Source: Streptomyces sp. NBC_00569
GTDB taxonomy: Bacteria; Actinomycetota; Actinomycetes; Streptomycetales; Streptomycetaceae
Assembly (NCBI RefSeq): GCF_036345255.1
Contig: NZ_CP107783.1
Span: 9,975,001-10,039,000 of the forward strand
Reading direction: 5' to 3'
DNA: 64,000 nt
The notes beneath the pieces are model-generated. The model made no database searches and was not told the DNA's origin. It was given only the letters and a program-made list of their open reading frames with translations. The number at the start of each line of letters is the position of its first letter. Positions within the stretch are counted from its first letter, which is position 1. The position numbers were made by a program, and so were the translations under genes. Positions 54,233 to 63,226 of this stretch are shown one piece after another.

Positions 54233-55641
54233 CCACCCCCACCAGCGGTACCGGCCCCGGTGGCGGACCCGCGTCCGCCGGACAGCTCAAGGAGCGGGCC
54301 CGTGCGGCGATCGAAGACCGCCGGGAGCGCCTGCTGGAGCTGAGCGAGGACCTTCAGAGCCACCCGGAGACCGGCTTCCGCGAGCACCGGACCGCCGCGA
54401 CGGTGGCCCAGTGGTTCACGGAGCTCCGGCTCCCCTTCGAGAGCGGGCTCTCCCTCACCGGGGTAAAGGCACGCATGGCGGGGCGTGCCCAGGGGCCGAC
54501 AGTGGCCGTACTCGGCGAACTCGACGCCCTGGTGCTGCCCCGGCACCCGCTCGCCGACCCGGAGACCGGTGCGGCGCACGCCTGCGGCCACCACGCCCAG
54601 GTGGCGTCGATGATCGGCACGGCGGTCGGCCTGGCCGCCGTACGGGAGCACCTGGACGGAGACGTGGCGTTCCTCGCCGTGCCGGCCGAGGAGAGCGTCG
54701 AGTTGGACTGGCGGCGCGAGCGGGTACGGGCCGGGGAGCTGACGCACCTGGTCGGCAAGGCCGACCTGCTCGCCCGGGGTGCCTTCGACGATGTGGACAT
54801 GGCGATGCTCTGCCACACGTCGGGGCAGCCCGCCCGGCTCAGCGTCGGGGACAGCCACAACGGCTCGGTGGTGAAGCGGATCACCTTCACCGGCCGGGCC
54901 AGCCACGCCGGTTCGTCCCCCTGGTACGGGGTGAACGCCCTCAAGGCGGCGATGCTGGCGATCAGCGCCATCGACGCCCAGCGGGACACCTTCCGCGACG
55001 AGGACGCGGTGCGCGTCAACGCCGTACTGCCGCACGGGGGAGACGCGCCCACCGCAGTACCGGACCGCGCCGAACTCGACGTGGTGATCCGGGCCCGCAC
55101 CCTGGACGCCCTGCGCGGCGCCTGCGATGCCGTGGACCGCGCCGCACGGGCCGGGGCGATGGCGCTGGGCGCAGGGGCGACCACCGAGACGACACTCAAC
55201 TACCTCCCGCACCACCAGGATCCGGCCCTGGTCGAGGTGGCCCGGGCCAACGGCACCGCGCTCTTCGGCCCCGACGCCGTGGCCCCCGGCAGGCACCTCG
55301 GTGCCTCCACCGACATGGGCGACCTCGGTGCGGTGATGCCGGTGCTGCACCCGTTCACGGCCGGTGCCACCGGAGACGCGCACAGCGTCGACTACGCGGT
55401 CACCGACCACGTCCTCGCCGCACTGGAACCGGCCGTGCTGATGGCCTGGTGCGTCATCGACCTGCTGGCCGACGGCGCCGGCGGGGCACACGACGTCCTC
55501 GCGCGGCGCGCACGGCGTACGGCACCACCGGACGGGCGGTCCGCGGCCGACCGGTACGGCGACCTGCGGGCCGGATTCGACGGCCTGACCCACTACGACG
55601 GAGCCCACGACACGGTGCGTGGGACAGAAGGAGAACTGTGA
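54229..55641 (+). CDS. M20D amidohydrolase (AbgB-like)
   Basis: 470 residues, coupled to the transporter (GTG 54229 within GTGA). SHPETGFREHRTAATVAQWF is the M20D start, VLGELDALVLPRHP and AHACGHHAQVASMIG the metal region, and AFLAVPAEES the catalytic Glu. The usual GHDxH is GHHAQ here, a variation seen in AbgB-like p-aminobenzoyl-glutamate hydrolases. STDMGDLGAVMPVLHPFTAG is the C-terminal metal-ligand region. It hydrolyses an amide bond in an N-acyl substrate. Length fits AbgB (about 480). Confidence 0.88.
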   Translation: MTTPTSGTGPGGGPASAGQLKERARAAIEDRRERLLELSEDLQSHPETGFREHRTAATVAQWFTELRLPFESGLSLTGVKARMAGRAQGPTVAVLGELDALVLPRHPLADPETGAAHACGHHAQVASMIGTAVGLAAVREHLDGDVAFLAVPAEESVELDWRRERVRAGELTHLVGKADLLARGAFDDVDMAMLCHTSGQPARLSVGDSHNGSVVKRITFTGRASHAGSSPWYGVNALKAAMLAISAIDAQRDTFRDEDAVRVNAVLPHGGDAPTAVPDRAELDVVIRARTLDALRGACDAVDRAARAGAMALGAGATTETTLNYLPHHQDPALVEVARANGTALFGPDAVAPGRHLGASTDMGDLGAVMPVLHPFTAGATGDAHSVDYAVTDHVLAALEPAVLMAWCVIDLLADGAGGAHDVLARRARRTAPPDGRSAADRYGDLRAGFDGLTHYDGAHDTVRGTEGEL

Positions 55642-56438
55642 GCACCCCCGAGAGCACCCGCGAGCGGAACGAGCCGAGGACCGCACTGGTCACCGGAGCG
55701 GCCGGAGGCATCGGGGCAGCCGTCGCGAGGCGGCTGAGCGCGGACGGCGTCCGGGTGATCCTCGCGGACCTCCGCGCCGACCGCCTCGCCCCCCTGCTCG
55801 CCGAGCCGCCGGTCGCCGAGAACGCCGGGGAGTTCGCGGCCCTGGAAGTGGACCTCACCGACCGGGCCGCGCTGCCCGGCTTCGTGGACCGCGCCTGGGA
55901 CGTGTGGGGCGGCCTGGACATCCTGGTCAACGCCGCCGGTCTCTACCCGAGCGCCCCGCTGCTGGAGATGCGCGACGACCAGTGGGACCAGGTCATGGAC
56001 GTCAACCTGTCCGCCGTCTTCTCGCTGTCGCGGGCCTTCGCCCGGCGGCTCGTCGACGCGGGCACCGGCGGCCACATCGTCAACATCAGCTCCGGCGCCT
56101 CCAGCCGCGCCCGCCGCGGCGCCGCCCACTACTGCACCTCCAAGGCAGGACTGGACATGCTCACCAAGGCGTTCGCCCTGGAGCTCGCCGAGCACAGCAT
56201 CCACGTCAACGCCGTCTCTCCCGGCTTCATCGAGGTCGACAGCGACATCAACCCGCTCGGCGAGGCGTACGTCCGCTCGATCCGCGGTGGGCAGCCGTGG
56301 CCCCGCGCGGGTGCCCCAACGGACATCGCGGGCGCGGTGTCCTTCCTGTGCGGCCCCGACTCCGGGTGGATGACCGGCGCGTCGCTGTCCGTGGACGGCG
56401 GTGCGGGCACCGGAAACGCCGCACTGCCGCTGAGCTGA
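55638..56438 (+). CDS. Short-chain dehydrogenase/reductase
   Basis: 266 residues, GTG at 55638 overlapping the previous stop and preceded by GAAGGAG. ALVTGAAGGIGAAVARRLSA is the cofactor loop; ADLRADR after strand 2 favours NAD(H); ILVNAAGLYP replaces NNAG; NISSGASS and YCTSKAGLDMLTKAFALEL give the Ser-Tyr-Lys site. A PG motif (VSPGFIEVDSDI) follows. It probably oxidises an alcohol released or modified in the same pathway. Confidence 0.9.
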   Translation: MSTPESTRERNEPRTALVTGAAGGIGAAVARRLSADGVRVILADLRADRLAPLLAEPPVAENAGEFAALEVDLTDRAALPGFVDRAWDVWGGLDILVNAAGLYPSAPLLEMRDDQWDQVMDVNLSAVFSLSRAFARRLVDAGTGGHIVNISSGASSRARRGAAHYCTSKAGLDMLTKAFALELAEHSIHVNAVSPGFIEVDSDINPLGEAYVRSIRGGQPWPRAGAPTDIAGAVSFLCGPDSGWMTGASLSVDGGAGTGNAALPLS

Positions 56439-56459
56439 ACCGAAAGGAGCGAGAACGCC

Positions 56460-57356
56460 ATGAGGATCCCCGACACCGGTACGGCGCGGACGCGTCCGTC
56501 GGGCGCGCAGGGAGGCGGATACGTCTGCGTGACCTTCGACTTCGATGCCCTGTCCTCCTGGATGGCCCGGGGAATGCTGACCGCGACCCCGCGCTCCCGA
56601 GGGGAGTTCGCCGCCGTCGCGGTGCCCCGGCTGCTGCACATCCTGGAGGCACGGGGCATCCCGACGACCTGGTTCGTGCCCGGACACACCGCCCTCACAT
56701 ATCCGGAGCTGACCCGCGAACTCGACGGGCGGCGACACGAGGTCGCGGTGCACGGGCACGCCCACGAGAACGTCGCCGCCCTGGAACCGGCCGAGGAACG
56801 CGCCGTGCTCCAGCGATCACTGGACGCCCTGCAGGAAGTCACGGGCGAACTGCCGCGCGGGTTCCGGGCGCCGGCCTGGGACCTGTCCGACGCCTCCGTC
56901 GGCCTGCTCGTGGAGCACGGACTGCGGTACGACAGCAGCCTGATGGGCCACGACTACGCCCCCTACCCCTGCCGCACCCCGGACGTGCTGGACGAGGCGG
57001 GGGTCCGCTGGGGCGAGCCGGCCGGTCTGCTGGAGATCCCGGTCGCCTGGAGTCTGGACGACTTCCCGTACCTGGAGTTCCTGCGGACCCCGTCCGGTCT
57101 CATGCCCGGTCTGCGCGACCCCGGCGAGATGTTCGCCAACTGGACGGCGGACCTGGACTACATGCTCCGGGACTTCGACCACGGTGTCCTGACCGTCACC
57201 ATGCACCCCGAGGTGATCGGCCGGGGCCACCGCCTCCTCGCCCTGGAACGCTGGCTCGACGAAGTCGCCTCGCGCGGCGTCGAGTTCGTCACCTGCGAGC
57301 AGGTCGCCGACCTGGTCGCGGCAGGCGCCGAGCTGGGGCGCTACCGGCCCGCCTGA
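56460..57356 (+). CDS. Polysaccharide deacetylase family protein (PuuE-like)
   Basis: 298 residues, AAAGGAG before the ATG at 56460. VCVTFDFDALSSWMARG holds the first Asp pair of the NodB fold, VAVHGHAHENVAALEP the metal His (HGHxH), and RGFRAPAWDLSDASVGLLVE motif 3. VLTVTMHPEVIGRGHRL is the C-terminal catalytic His region. Members without carbohydrate-binding modules often act on cyclic amides (allantoinase PuuE type), which would suit a PucR-controlled operon. Last gene before the terminator at 57449. Confidence 0.85.
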   Translation: MRIPDTGTARTRPSGAQGGGYVCVTFDFDALSSWMARGMLTATPRSRGEFAAVAVPRLLHILEARGIPTTWFVPGHTALTYPELTRELDGRRHEVAVHGHAHENVAALEPAEERAVLQRSLDALQEVTGELPRGFRAPAWDLSDASVGLLVEHGLRYDSSLMGHDYAPYPCRTPDVLDEAGVRWGEPAGLLEIPVAWSLDDFPYLEFLRTPSGLMPGLRDPGEMFANWTADLDYMLRDFDHGVLTVTMHPEVIGRGHRLLALERWLDEVASRGVEFVTCEQVADLVAAGAELGRYRPA

Positions 57357-57448
57357 CCAGTCAGGGGGCGAGCGGGACGGTACGGCAACGACTCAGAACG
57401 CGAGCCCTCGACCTGGACGGAGCCCGAGACCACAGAGCTGCTGAGGTG

Positions 57449-57482
57449 GCCGACCACACTCCGGTGCCGGAGTGTGGTCGGC
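57449..57482. terminator. Perfect 16-bp-stem hairpin terminator
   Basis: GCCGACCACACTCCGG and CCGGAGTGTGGTCGGC pair fully around a two-base loop (TG), 93 bp after the PucR operon. 57483-57809 holds no gene. Confidence 0.88.
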
Positions 57483-57809
57483 GCCGGCGCTGGTGTGGGT
57501 TGAACGGTGGGGCTGGCGTACGGCGACGAGCCGACGCCATCCAATCGGCACGGAGACCGGACAGCCCCCGGAGGCGGACGGGATCCGCTATCGGCATTCA
57601 GAGATGGGGTGCTGGATCAAGCCTCAGGTGTGGAACACGTGGCATCAGTCCTTCGACACGACGCGGCCAGGGTGAACGACGCGGTCAGGGCCAGAACCGC
57701 TGGCAACCCCGCTCAAGGGGACGGCACTCGATGCCGGCTCCCTTTGTGGTGTGACCGGGGGAGTAGGGGGCGTGGCACCGCCCCGGCACAGGATGCGCCC
57801 GGCGGTCGA

Positions 57810-58694
57810 CTACCGCCCTGTTTGGAGGGTCCGCCAGGTCACTGGGATGTCGGCACCGAAAGGTGTCCGTGCAGACCTGCCCTGGAGATGGGCGGCGAGG
57901 CGGCGGATCGCGGGGAGTCGGGCGAACAACGCCTCCCCGGGGCAGTCGGTGGCAAAGCCGTCGCGGTGGCCGGAGATCGCGTTGAATGTGGCCGAAGTTC
58001 CCTTGCTGTAACGGCTCTTGTCATTCGTGGATGTAAGCCGCACCTTGCTGGTGGGGTCGACGCCGCGCAAGCCGAGTTTCCAGGCGGCGAGGGCCGCGAT
58101 CCCGCGTTCCATGGCCGCCGGCACCGGCGTCCCTTGTCCGAAGGTGCCGATCGCCGCGATCCCCGCGGTGCCGTGGTTGAACCCGATGGCGTGGGAGCCG
58201 ATGACGGGGCGGTCGGTACCGCCGGCGCGGCCTTCGTAGATGTTGCCGCATTTGTCGACGAGGAAGTTGTAGCCGAGGTCGCCCCAATCCCGGTCACGGG
58301 TCTGCCCCGTGTACAGATTGCGCAAGGTACGCGGGACGTCCGCGCACGCGTAGTCGTTGGGGGTGTCTGTGTGGTGGATGACGATCGCCACAACCCCTTG
58401 CGCATAGTGGGCATGAGGGTCGCGCTTGGTCTCGTCGGCTCGCCACTGCGAACGCGACACGATGGCAGGTCGATGTGCTGTGTGAGGGAATAGTACGGGC
58501 GCCGCTCCGAGGGACGGGAAGGTCCGAGCGAAAGCGCCAGCCGGCTCCGTAACCGCTTCGGCCCGCCACGACGATGCAAGGGATTCCGACTGTGTCCCAC
58601 TGATGGCGGCGGCCTTCGTCATTCCGGCCGGCGCCGCCAGGAGAGGAACTGCCATAGGGACCGTGACCCACAGTGCGATTCGATGTAGACGCAC
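57810..58694 (-). CDS. Secreted peptidoglycan-recognition amidase (Amidase_2/PGRP)
   Basis: 294 residues. The signal peptide (RIALWVTVPMAVPLLAAPAG) is followed by a linker of about 60 residues and the amidase domain: RSQWRADETKRD, VAIVIHHTDTPNDYA (zinc His), WGDLGYNFLVDKCGNIYEGR, IGSHAIGFNHGTAGIAAIG, AISGHRDGFATDCPGEALF (zinc His and Cys). N-acetylmuramoyl-L-alanine amidase acting on cell wall. GTG at 58694 has AGAAGG upstream; in-frame codons to 58859 would hide the signal peptide. Confidence 0.9.
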   Translation of the reverse strand: MRLHRIALWVTVPMAVPLLAAPAGMTKAAAISGTQSESLASSWRAEAVTEPAGAFARTFPSLGAAPVLFPHTAHRPAIVSRSQWRADETKRDPHAHYAQGVVAIVIHHTDTPNDYACADVPRTLRNLYTGQTRDRDWGDLGYNFLVDKCGNIYEGRAGGTDRPVIGSHAIGFNHGTAGIAAIGTFGQGTPVPAAMERGIAALAAWKLGLRGVDPTSKVRLTSTNDKSRYSKGTSATFNAISGHRDGFATDCPGEALFARLPAIRRLAAHLQGRSARTPFGADIPVTWRTLQTGR

Positions 58695-58999
58695 AGGAAA
58701 ACCTTCTTTGTCTCCCCCGACGGGACGGATAAAGCACGTACGCCCAACAGCATTGCGGGCGAAGGTTCGCTGCGCGCGCCGGGTTACGGCAGTCGGGCGA
58801 GCGTCTCGACGCTCAGCGCCGCATCTGACACCAGGTTCCTCTTCGGATGGTGCCCACACCGGCGCCTGCGAGCATTAGTGGTGCGCATTACACTACCAAC
58901 TTCATTCAATTATTTCCGCGATTGCGGACCATACTCTCTGACTGTTCTGACCTGCTCTCGGATGAGTGACGAGCCAACCTCCCTGGCAACTGATCCGTA

Positions 59000-59152
59000 T
59001 TAAATTTCTTCGATGTCCTCAAAGTTGAAGTTGGCGCTGTGTAGGTCGGTTATATTATTGGCGCGAAAGGGAAGTCGAAACAGGTGATCGACGTCTTTAC
59101 TGATGCGGCAGGGTGCGGCCCAGTTCCTTTCCATGCTTTGGGGTGACAGCAT
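59000..59152 (-). CDS. Small ORF in an AT-rich island
   Basis: 50 residues: MLSPQSMERNWAAPCRISKD, VDHLFRLPFRANNITDLHSA, NFNFEDIEEI. The surrounding 58880-59170 is much lower in GC than the rest of the window, the ORF uses AT-ending codons and terminates with TAA, unlike its neighbours. No strong RBS. A longer frame from further upstream is possible. Could be a horizontally acquired small gene or chance; no family recognised. Confidence 0.3.
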   Translation of the reverse strand: MLSPQSMERNWAAPCRISKDVDHLFRLPFRANNITDLHSANFNFEDIEEI

Positions 59153-59224
59153 GGACAAGATGTCCCTACGAATCACTACGGCCGCTTTAGCGGCCGGCAT
59201 GATCAGAGCGGGCCTTTGTCGAGT

Positions 59225-59571
59225 TCGCGGTGACCGCTTCCGACAGGCCGCCGCGAAGTCCGCTGGGACGTCCTCGCTGAGGTGCCGCTGGGTGGCGGGC
59301 CGATCTTCCATCTCGCACGACGGCACCCTGCTGCCGATCGACCGGATCGCCGCCGACGCCCCGATTTACTTGGGCAAGCACAAGCGTCATGGCATGAGCG
59401 TCAAGTCCTCACCGAACCGTTCGGTCGCCTGCTCTGGCCTCGCCCGCCCTGCCCGGCACGACCCACGATCAGACCGCCGCCCGGCACCACGGAATCATCG
59501 AGGCCCTCGCCGACGAGGCACTCGAATGCTGGGCGGACAGTGATGACTGGCGGCGGTATCACCGACAGGTC
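59225..59571 (+). pseudogene. IS5-family transposase central fragment
   Basis: HDGTLLPIDRIAADAPIYLG, KHKRHGMSV is the first catalytic Asp region (DGTLxPxDR...Y.GKHK.HG.N.Q). After a frameshift it continues QVLTEPFGRLLW and in a third frame HHGIIEALADEALECWAD. No ends visible. 59572-59714 contains nothing else. Confidence 0.72.
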
Positions 59572-59714
59572 TGACCCAGGGCTGACTGACCGGCCTTTCC
59601 ACGTTCTTGCCTTGATCTGTCGGTCCGTTCGCAGTCGGCACCGAGACCGCTGGCCAGCTGCTGGTCACGGCAGGCGACAACCCCGAACGCTTGTGCTCGG
59701 AGGCCGCGTTACGT

Positions 59715-60878
59715 TCACCGATTAGCGGCCAGTACTGCCGAGAGGCCTTCTTGCAGGTCCTTGACGAAGTACGCGGGAACCTCCAGGGACGGGAAATGCC
59801 CCCCGGTTTCGGGTGACGTCCATCGGACGATCTTTCGGTACCGCTCCTGGGCCCAGGGGCGCGGACTCTTCTCGATGTCGCGGGGATACATGGTGATTGC
59901 TGACGGGACGTCGACCCGGAGTTCGGGGTCGAGCGAGTTGTGGCTTTCGTAGTAGATGCGGGCCGCCGATGCGCCGGTCCGCGTCAGCCAGTAGAGGGTG
60001 ACGTCGTCAAGGATGCGGTCTCTGGAAATTGTCTCGAACGGGCTGTCCTCGGTGTCCGACCACTCGGAGAACTTGTCGAGGATCCAGGCGAGGAGCCCGA
60101 CCGGTGAGTCGACGAGTGAGTAGCCGATGGTCTGCGGTCGGGTCGCCTGCTGCTTCGCGTACGCCGCGCGGTGGCGCCAGAAATTGCGGGTTTCCTCGGT
60201 CCATTGGCGCTCGGTCGCCGTCAGCCCGTCGGTCGTCAACCCGGGCGGCGCCTCCGCGAACAGTGTGTGGATGCCGAGAACGTGCGCCGGGAACCTGGCG
60301 CCGAGGACCGTGGTGATATTGCCTCCCCAGTCGCCGCCGTGGGCTACGAACTTGCTGTAGCCGAGCCTTCCCATCAGTTCCACCCATGCGGCCGCGATCT
60401 TTTCGGTTCCCCACCCGGTGGTGGTCGGCTTGTCGCTGTAACCAAAGCCCGGTAGCGACGGCGCCACGACGTGGAACGCCGGCGCGTCCGCATCTTTCGG
60501 ATCCGCCAGCTCGTCCACCACATCGATGAACTCGGCAATGCTGCCCGGCCAGCCGTGCGTCACGATCAGAGGAGTGGCGTCCGCGCGCGGGGATCGGCGG
60601 TGCAGGAAGTGGATTCCCAGACCGTCGATGGTCGTGCGGAACTGACCGATCCCGTTGAGGCGCGCTTCGAACGACCGCCAGTCGTACCCGGTGCGCCAGT
60701 AGTTCACGACATCGACGAGGTCGGCGAGCGGAACGCCCTGTTCCCATCGACGAGGGCCGGACGCGGCGCGATGGACCGTCTCGGCTTCCGGCAGCCGCGC
60801 CGCGGCCAGTCGCGCGCGCAGATCGTCGAGGTCGGCGTCAGTTGCGTGGGCTTCGAATGCTTGCACGTCGCCGGGCAT
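59715..60878 (-). CDS. Epoxide hydrolase (EHN-type alpha/beta hydrolase)
   Basis: 387 residues. An N-terminal EHN domain (LDDLRARLAAARLPEAETVH; YDWRSFEARLNGIGQFRTTI) precedes an alpha/beta hydrolase fold. LIVTHGWPGSIAEFIDVVDE gives the oxyanion HGWPG, and FVAHGGDWGGNITTVLGARF the nucleophile elbow GGDWG (Asp, so an epoxide hydrolase rather than a lipase). ETGGHFPSLEVP near the end carries the catalytic His. AGGAGG before the ATG at 60878. Divergent from a CGNR regulator with shared operators. Confidence 0.92.
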   Translation of the reverse strand: MPGDVQAFEAHATDADLDDLRARLAAARLPEAETVHRAASGPRRWEQGVPLADLVDVVNYWRTGYDWRSFEARLNGIGQFRTTIDGLGIHFLHRRSPRADATPLIVTHGWPGSIAEFIDVVDELADPKDADAPAFHVVAPSLPGFGYSDKPTTTGWGTEKIAAAWVELMGRLGYSKFVAHGGDWGGNITTVLGARFPAHVLGIHTLFAEAPPGLTTDGLTATERQWTEETRNFWRHRAAYAKQQATRPQTIGYSLVDSPVGLLAWILDKFSEWSDTEDSPFETISRDRILDDVTLYWLTRTGASAARIYYESHNSLDPELRVDVPSAITMYPRDIEKSPRPWAQERYRKIVRWTSPETGGHFPSLEVPAYFVKDLQEGLSAVLAANR

Positions 60879-60920
60879 GAGACCTCCTGGTCATCGAGGA
60901 ACCGGCCCGGACCTGTCGCG

Positions 60921-60979
60921 AACCGGCTAAGACGGTTCTAGCGCGCCGCGGTGCCGCCGCGCAACCGGCTAAGGTGGTT
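60921..60979. promoter_or_regulatory. Two 17-bp direct-repeat operators
   Basis: AACCGGCTAAGACGGTT at 60921-60937 and AACCGGCTAAGGTGGTT at 60963-60979 differ at two positions and each has inverted-repeat character (AACCG...CGGTT). They lie between the divergent epoxide hydrolase and CGNR genes. The second includes the regulator's ribosome binding site, fitting autorepression. Confidence 0.65.
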
Positions 60980-60981
60980 CC

Positions 60982-61557
60982 ATGCATGCTCGGTTCCCTG
61001 ACTTCCGTCTCGGCAAGGTCCTGGCGACCAGCTTCACGGCGACTCTGACGGAGCGTCGTGGCGACGCTGTGGAACGCATCCCCACGCCGCAGCGACTCGT
61101 CGACTGGCTGGCGGTGAGCGGCCTCGCAGTGGAGTTCTGCACCACCGCCCAGCTCGAACTCGCTCGGGAACTGAGGGAATCAATCCACGCCGCGCTGACG
61201 GCGGCCGCGATCCAAGACGCTCCTCCCGCGTCTGCTGTCCAAGTCATCAATGACCGCAGCATTCAGGGGAGGGCCGCGGCCATCCTGACGCCCGAGAGCA
61301 ATCGGCACTGGCGACTCGGCTCGGCTTCCGGCGTGGAAGATGCCCTAGGCGTGATCGCCGCCGACGCGATCAGCATCGTCGCGGGCGAACGGGACGGAAA
61401 ACTGGCCTTGTGCGCATCACCGACTTGCCAAGCCGCCTTCTTCGACACCAGCCAAAGCCGCACTCGCAGGTGGTGCGACATGAACACGTGCGGGAACCGT
61501 CAGAAGAAGGCGCGCTTCACTGCCAACCAGCGCAAAAACTCCAGATCAGCGGAGTGA
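60982..61557 (+). CDS. CGNR zinc-finger transcriptional regulator (ABATE domain)
   Basis: 191 residues. The N-terminal ABATE-like part (DFRLGKVLATSFT, ATLTERRGDAVERI) is followed by a C-terminal CGNR zinc finger: LCASPTCQAAFFDTSQSRTR and RWCDMNTCGNRQKKARF with four Cys. Such proteins repress adjacent genes in response to a small ligand. The ATG at 60982 follows AAGGTGG, which lies inside a candidate operator. Likely controls the epoxide hydrolase and itself. 61558-61790 holds no gene. Confidence 0.9.
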   Translation: MHARFPDFRLGKVLATSFTATLTERRGDAVERIPTPQRLVDWLAVSGLAVEFCTTAQLELARELRESIHAALTAAAIQDAPPASAVQVINDRSIQGRAAAILTPESNRHWRLGSASGVEDALGVIAADAISIVAGERDGKLALCASPTCQAAFFDTSQSRTRRWCDMNTCGNRQKKARFTANQRKNSRSAE

Positions 61558-61790
61558 TCGGTACCTCGGCACACGTCCAGGTGGGCCCCACGCCTGCGAC
61601 AAATCTGTCCGCACGAATCGGACCGGACCACGGCAGCCGGGCCGTGCGCCGGCATCCCGGCCGCCGAGCACATGGGTTGCATTCGCCAAGTGCTCGATCG
61701 CGCCGGGGGCGCCCGGCTGGCTTCCAATCCCTCAGGAGACGAGTCCTTCTGTCGCAATCAGCAGAGATGGTCGACCCTGAAGCGCAGCGC

Positions 61791-62282
61791 TCAGCCCGGG
61801 TGACCCTCGGAAAACCTGAACTCCATGAGGAGGTTCTCAGTTCCGCTCGACACCTGCCGAAAGCCGGCCTTCTCCCAGGCGCGCACTGCCTGCACGTTCC
61901 CTCTCACGGGATCGACCGTCACGCGCCGCCAGCCAAGATTCCCGCCCAAGTGCGCGAGGAGCGCGCGTGCGGCATCCGGCCCCAGGCCCCGGCCTCGCGC
62001 GTTCGGTCCCAAGACCATGTCGATGCCACCTTCAGCCACGCCGGCGTGCCAGTACTGCGCGTAGCCCACCGGTGTGCTCTGTGCCAGTACAAGGAAGGAC
62101 TCCACACGCGGCCGGCGCCGCCCGACGTACTTCTCGGCCACCTCGTCACGCGACTTCGGTACGCCGTCCCAGTGCTCGATGAACTCCGGGGAAGCGAACC
62201 ATTTGGCCAGCAGATCCAAATCATCCTCGGTCGTCGGGACAAGACGAGTCAGCACTCCGTCGAGAACTACTCCATCGGCCAT
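61791..62282 (-). CDS. GNAT acetyltransferase, AAC(6')-like
   Basis: 163 residues. RLVPTTEDDLDLLAKWFASP, IEHWDG and VGYAQYWHAG resemble the aminoglycoside 6'-N-acetyltransferase type; MVLGPNARGRGLGPDAARAL is the acetyl-CoA motif A (R/QxxGxG) and NVQAVRAWEKAGFRQV motif B. Whether it acts on an aminoglycoside, lysine-like siderophore or other amine is unknown. The context (second GNAT next door) gives no pathway. Confidence 0.85.
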   Translation of the reverse strand: MADGVVLDGVLTRLVPTTEDDLDLLAKWFASPEFIEHWDGVPKSRDEVAEKYVGRRRPRVESFLVLAQSTPVGYAQYWHAGVAEGGIDMVLGPNARGRGLGPDAARALLAHLGGNLGWRRVTVDPVRGNVQAVRAWEKAGFRQVSSGTENLLMEFRFSEGHPG

Positions 62283-62414
62283 CAGCTACTCTGCAACTCG
62301 GCTTGGAAGCGCACGCATGCACGTAAGTTACGGCATCACAGAACATGCGCCAGAACCGGAGTCTGGATGTCAGTCGAGCGCCGAACGGCTGTCGAGTGTC
62401 GTTGAGTTTGACTG

Positions 62415-62951
62415 TCACTCAGGGGTGACCGGGGGCCGCAGGCCGAGCCACTGCTCGGCGTCCCAGGCGTGGAACCGCTCCACCTCGGTGAACCCAAGCC
62501 TGGCCGCGAGGCGCATCGAGCCGACGTTGGCGCTCTGGGTGGTGAGCACCACCGGCTCACCAGGAAGAACGCCGTCGAACCAGTCGAGTACTGCGGCGCA
62601 CGCCTCGCCGGCGTACCCCAATCCCCACGCCCGTGGCAGGAACAGGTAGCCGAGATCGGCCTTTCCCGCCGCAGCCGGGCGACGGTGCTCCGTTGCTCTC
62701 CTGAGCAGGATCTGGCCGATCATCGCCCCGTCGAGCTCAGCGACGAAACTCCCGGGCCACCGCGCGGGCACCCGGGGCATCTCGCGCTCAAGCTCGTCAC
62801 GCGACCGGGGGCCGCCGAGGTAGGTGTGCACCTCTGGCGACGCCAGCAGCTCGATGAAGGCCGCACGGTCCCGGGCCTCGGGCTCACGGAGCACGAGCCT
62901 TTCGGTCCGTATCGGGGGAGGGGGCCAGGTGACGGGTCCGAGTTCAGTCAT
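62415..62951 (-). CDS. GNAT acetyltransferase, RimJ/RimL type
   Basis: 178 residues. IRTERLVLREPEARDRAAFI is the RimJ/L-type start; FVAELDGAMIGQILLRR, LGYLFLPRAWGLGYAGEACA (acetyl-CoA loop) and NVGSMRLAARLGFTEVERF follow. Likely acetylates a protein N-terminus or small amine. The ATG at 62951 is used because upstream in-frame residues (to 63005) run into an MFS remnant on the other strand. 62283-62414 holds nothing. Confidence 0.85.
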   Translation of the reverse strand: MTELGPVTWPPPPIRTERLVLREPEARDRAAFIELLASPEVHTYLGGPRSRDELEREMPRVPARWPGSFVAELDGAMIGQILLRRATEHRRPAAAGKADLGYLFLPRAWGLGYAGEACAAVLDWFDGVLPGEPVVLTTQSANVGSMRLAARLGFTEVERFHAWDAEQWLGLRPPVTPE

Positions 62952-62964
62952 GCGGGCCAGCCAA

Positions 62965-63122
62965 TCAGCAGGTTCGGCAGCGATCAACGGGTTCCTGCTG
63001 CCCACCGTCCTGGCGACGCTCTCGGCGCGGCTGCCCTACTCGGTGATGCCGGCCGCGGTCGCCCTCGTCTGTCTCGTGCTGGCCACCGTCGGCGGGCGCG
63101 GTGACCGTGGAACGGCAGCCGA
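62965..63122 (+). pseudogene. MFS transporter C-terminal fragment cut by an IS
   Basis: The plus frame reads AAINGFLLPTVLATLSARLP, YSVMPAAVALVCLVLATVGG: a pair of hydrophobic helices typical of the end of an actinobacterial MFS permease. The frame ends just inside the left end of IS element 3 (63123), so the IS seems to have inserted near its 3' end. Confidence 0.4.
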
Positions 63123-63226
63123 GTTCAGCATGGTCTAGCGCGGAACCCCGGGCGTTCATGCCCGGGAGGAAGTGCTTCTCAAGATGGGGGTGATTCGCAC
63201 AGGTGCACGGGTCCGCGCTGTTGGTC

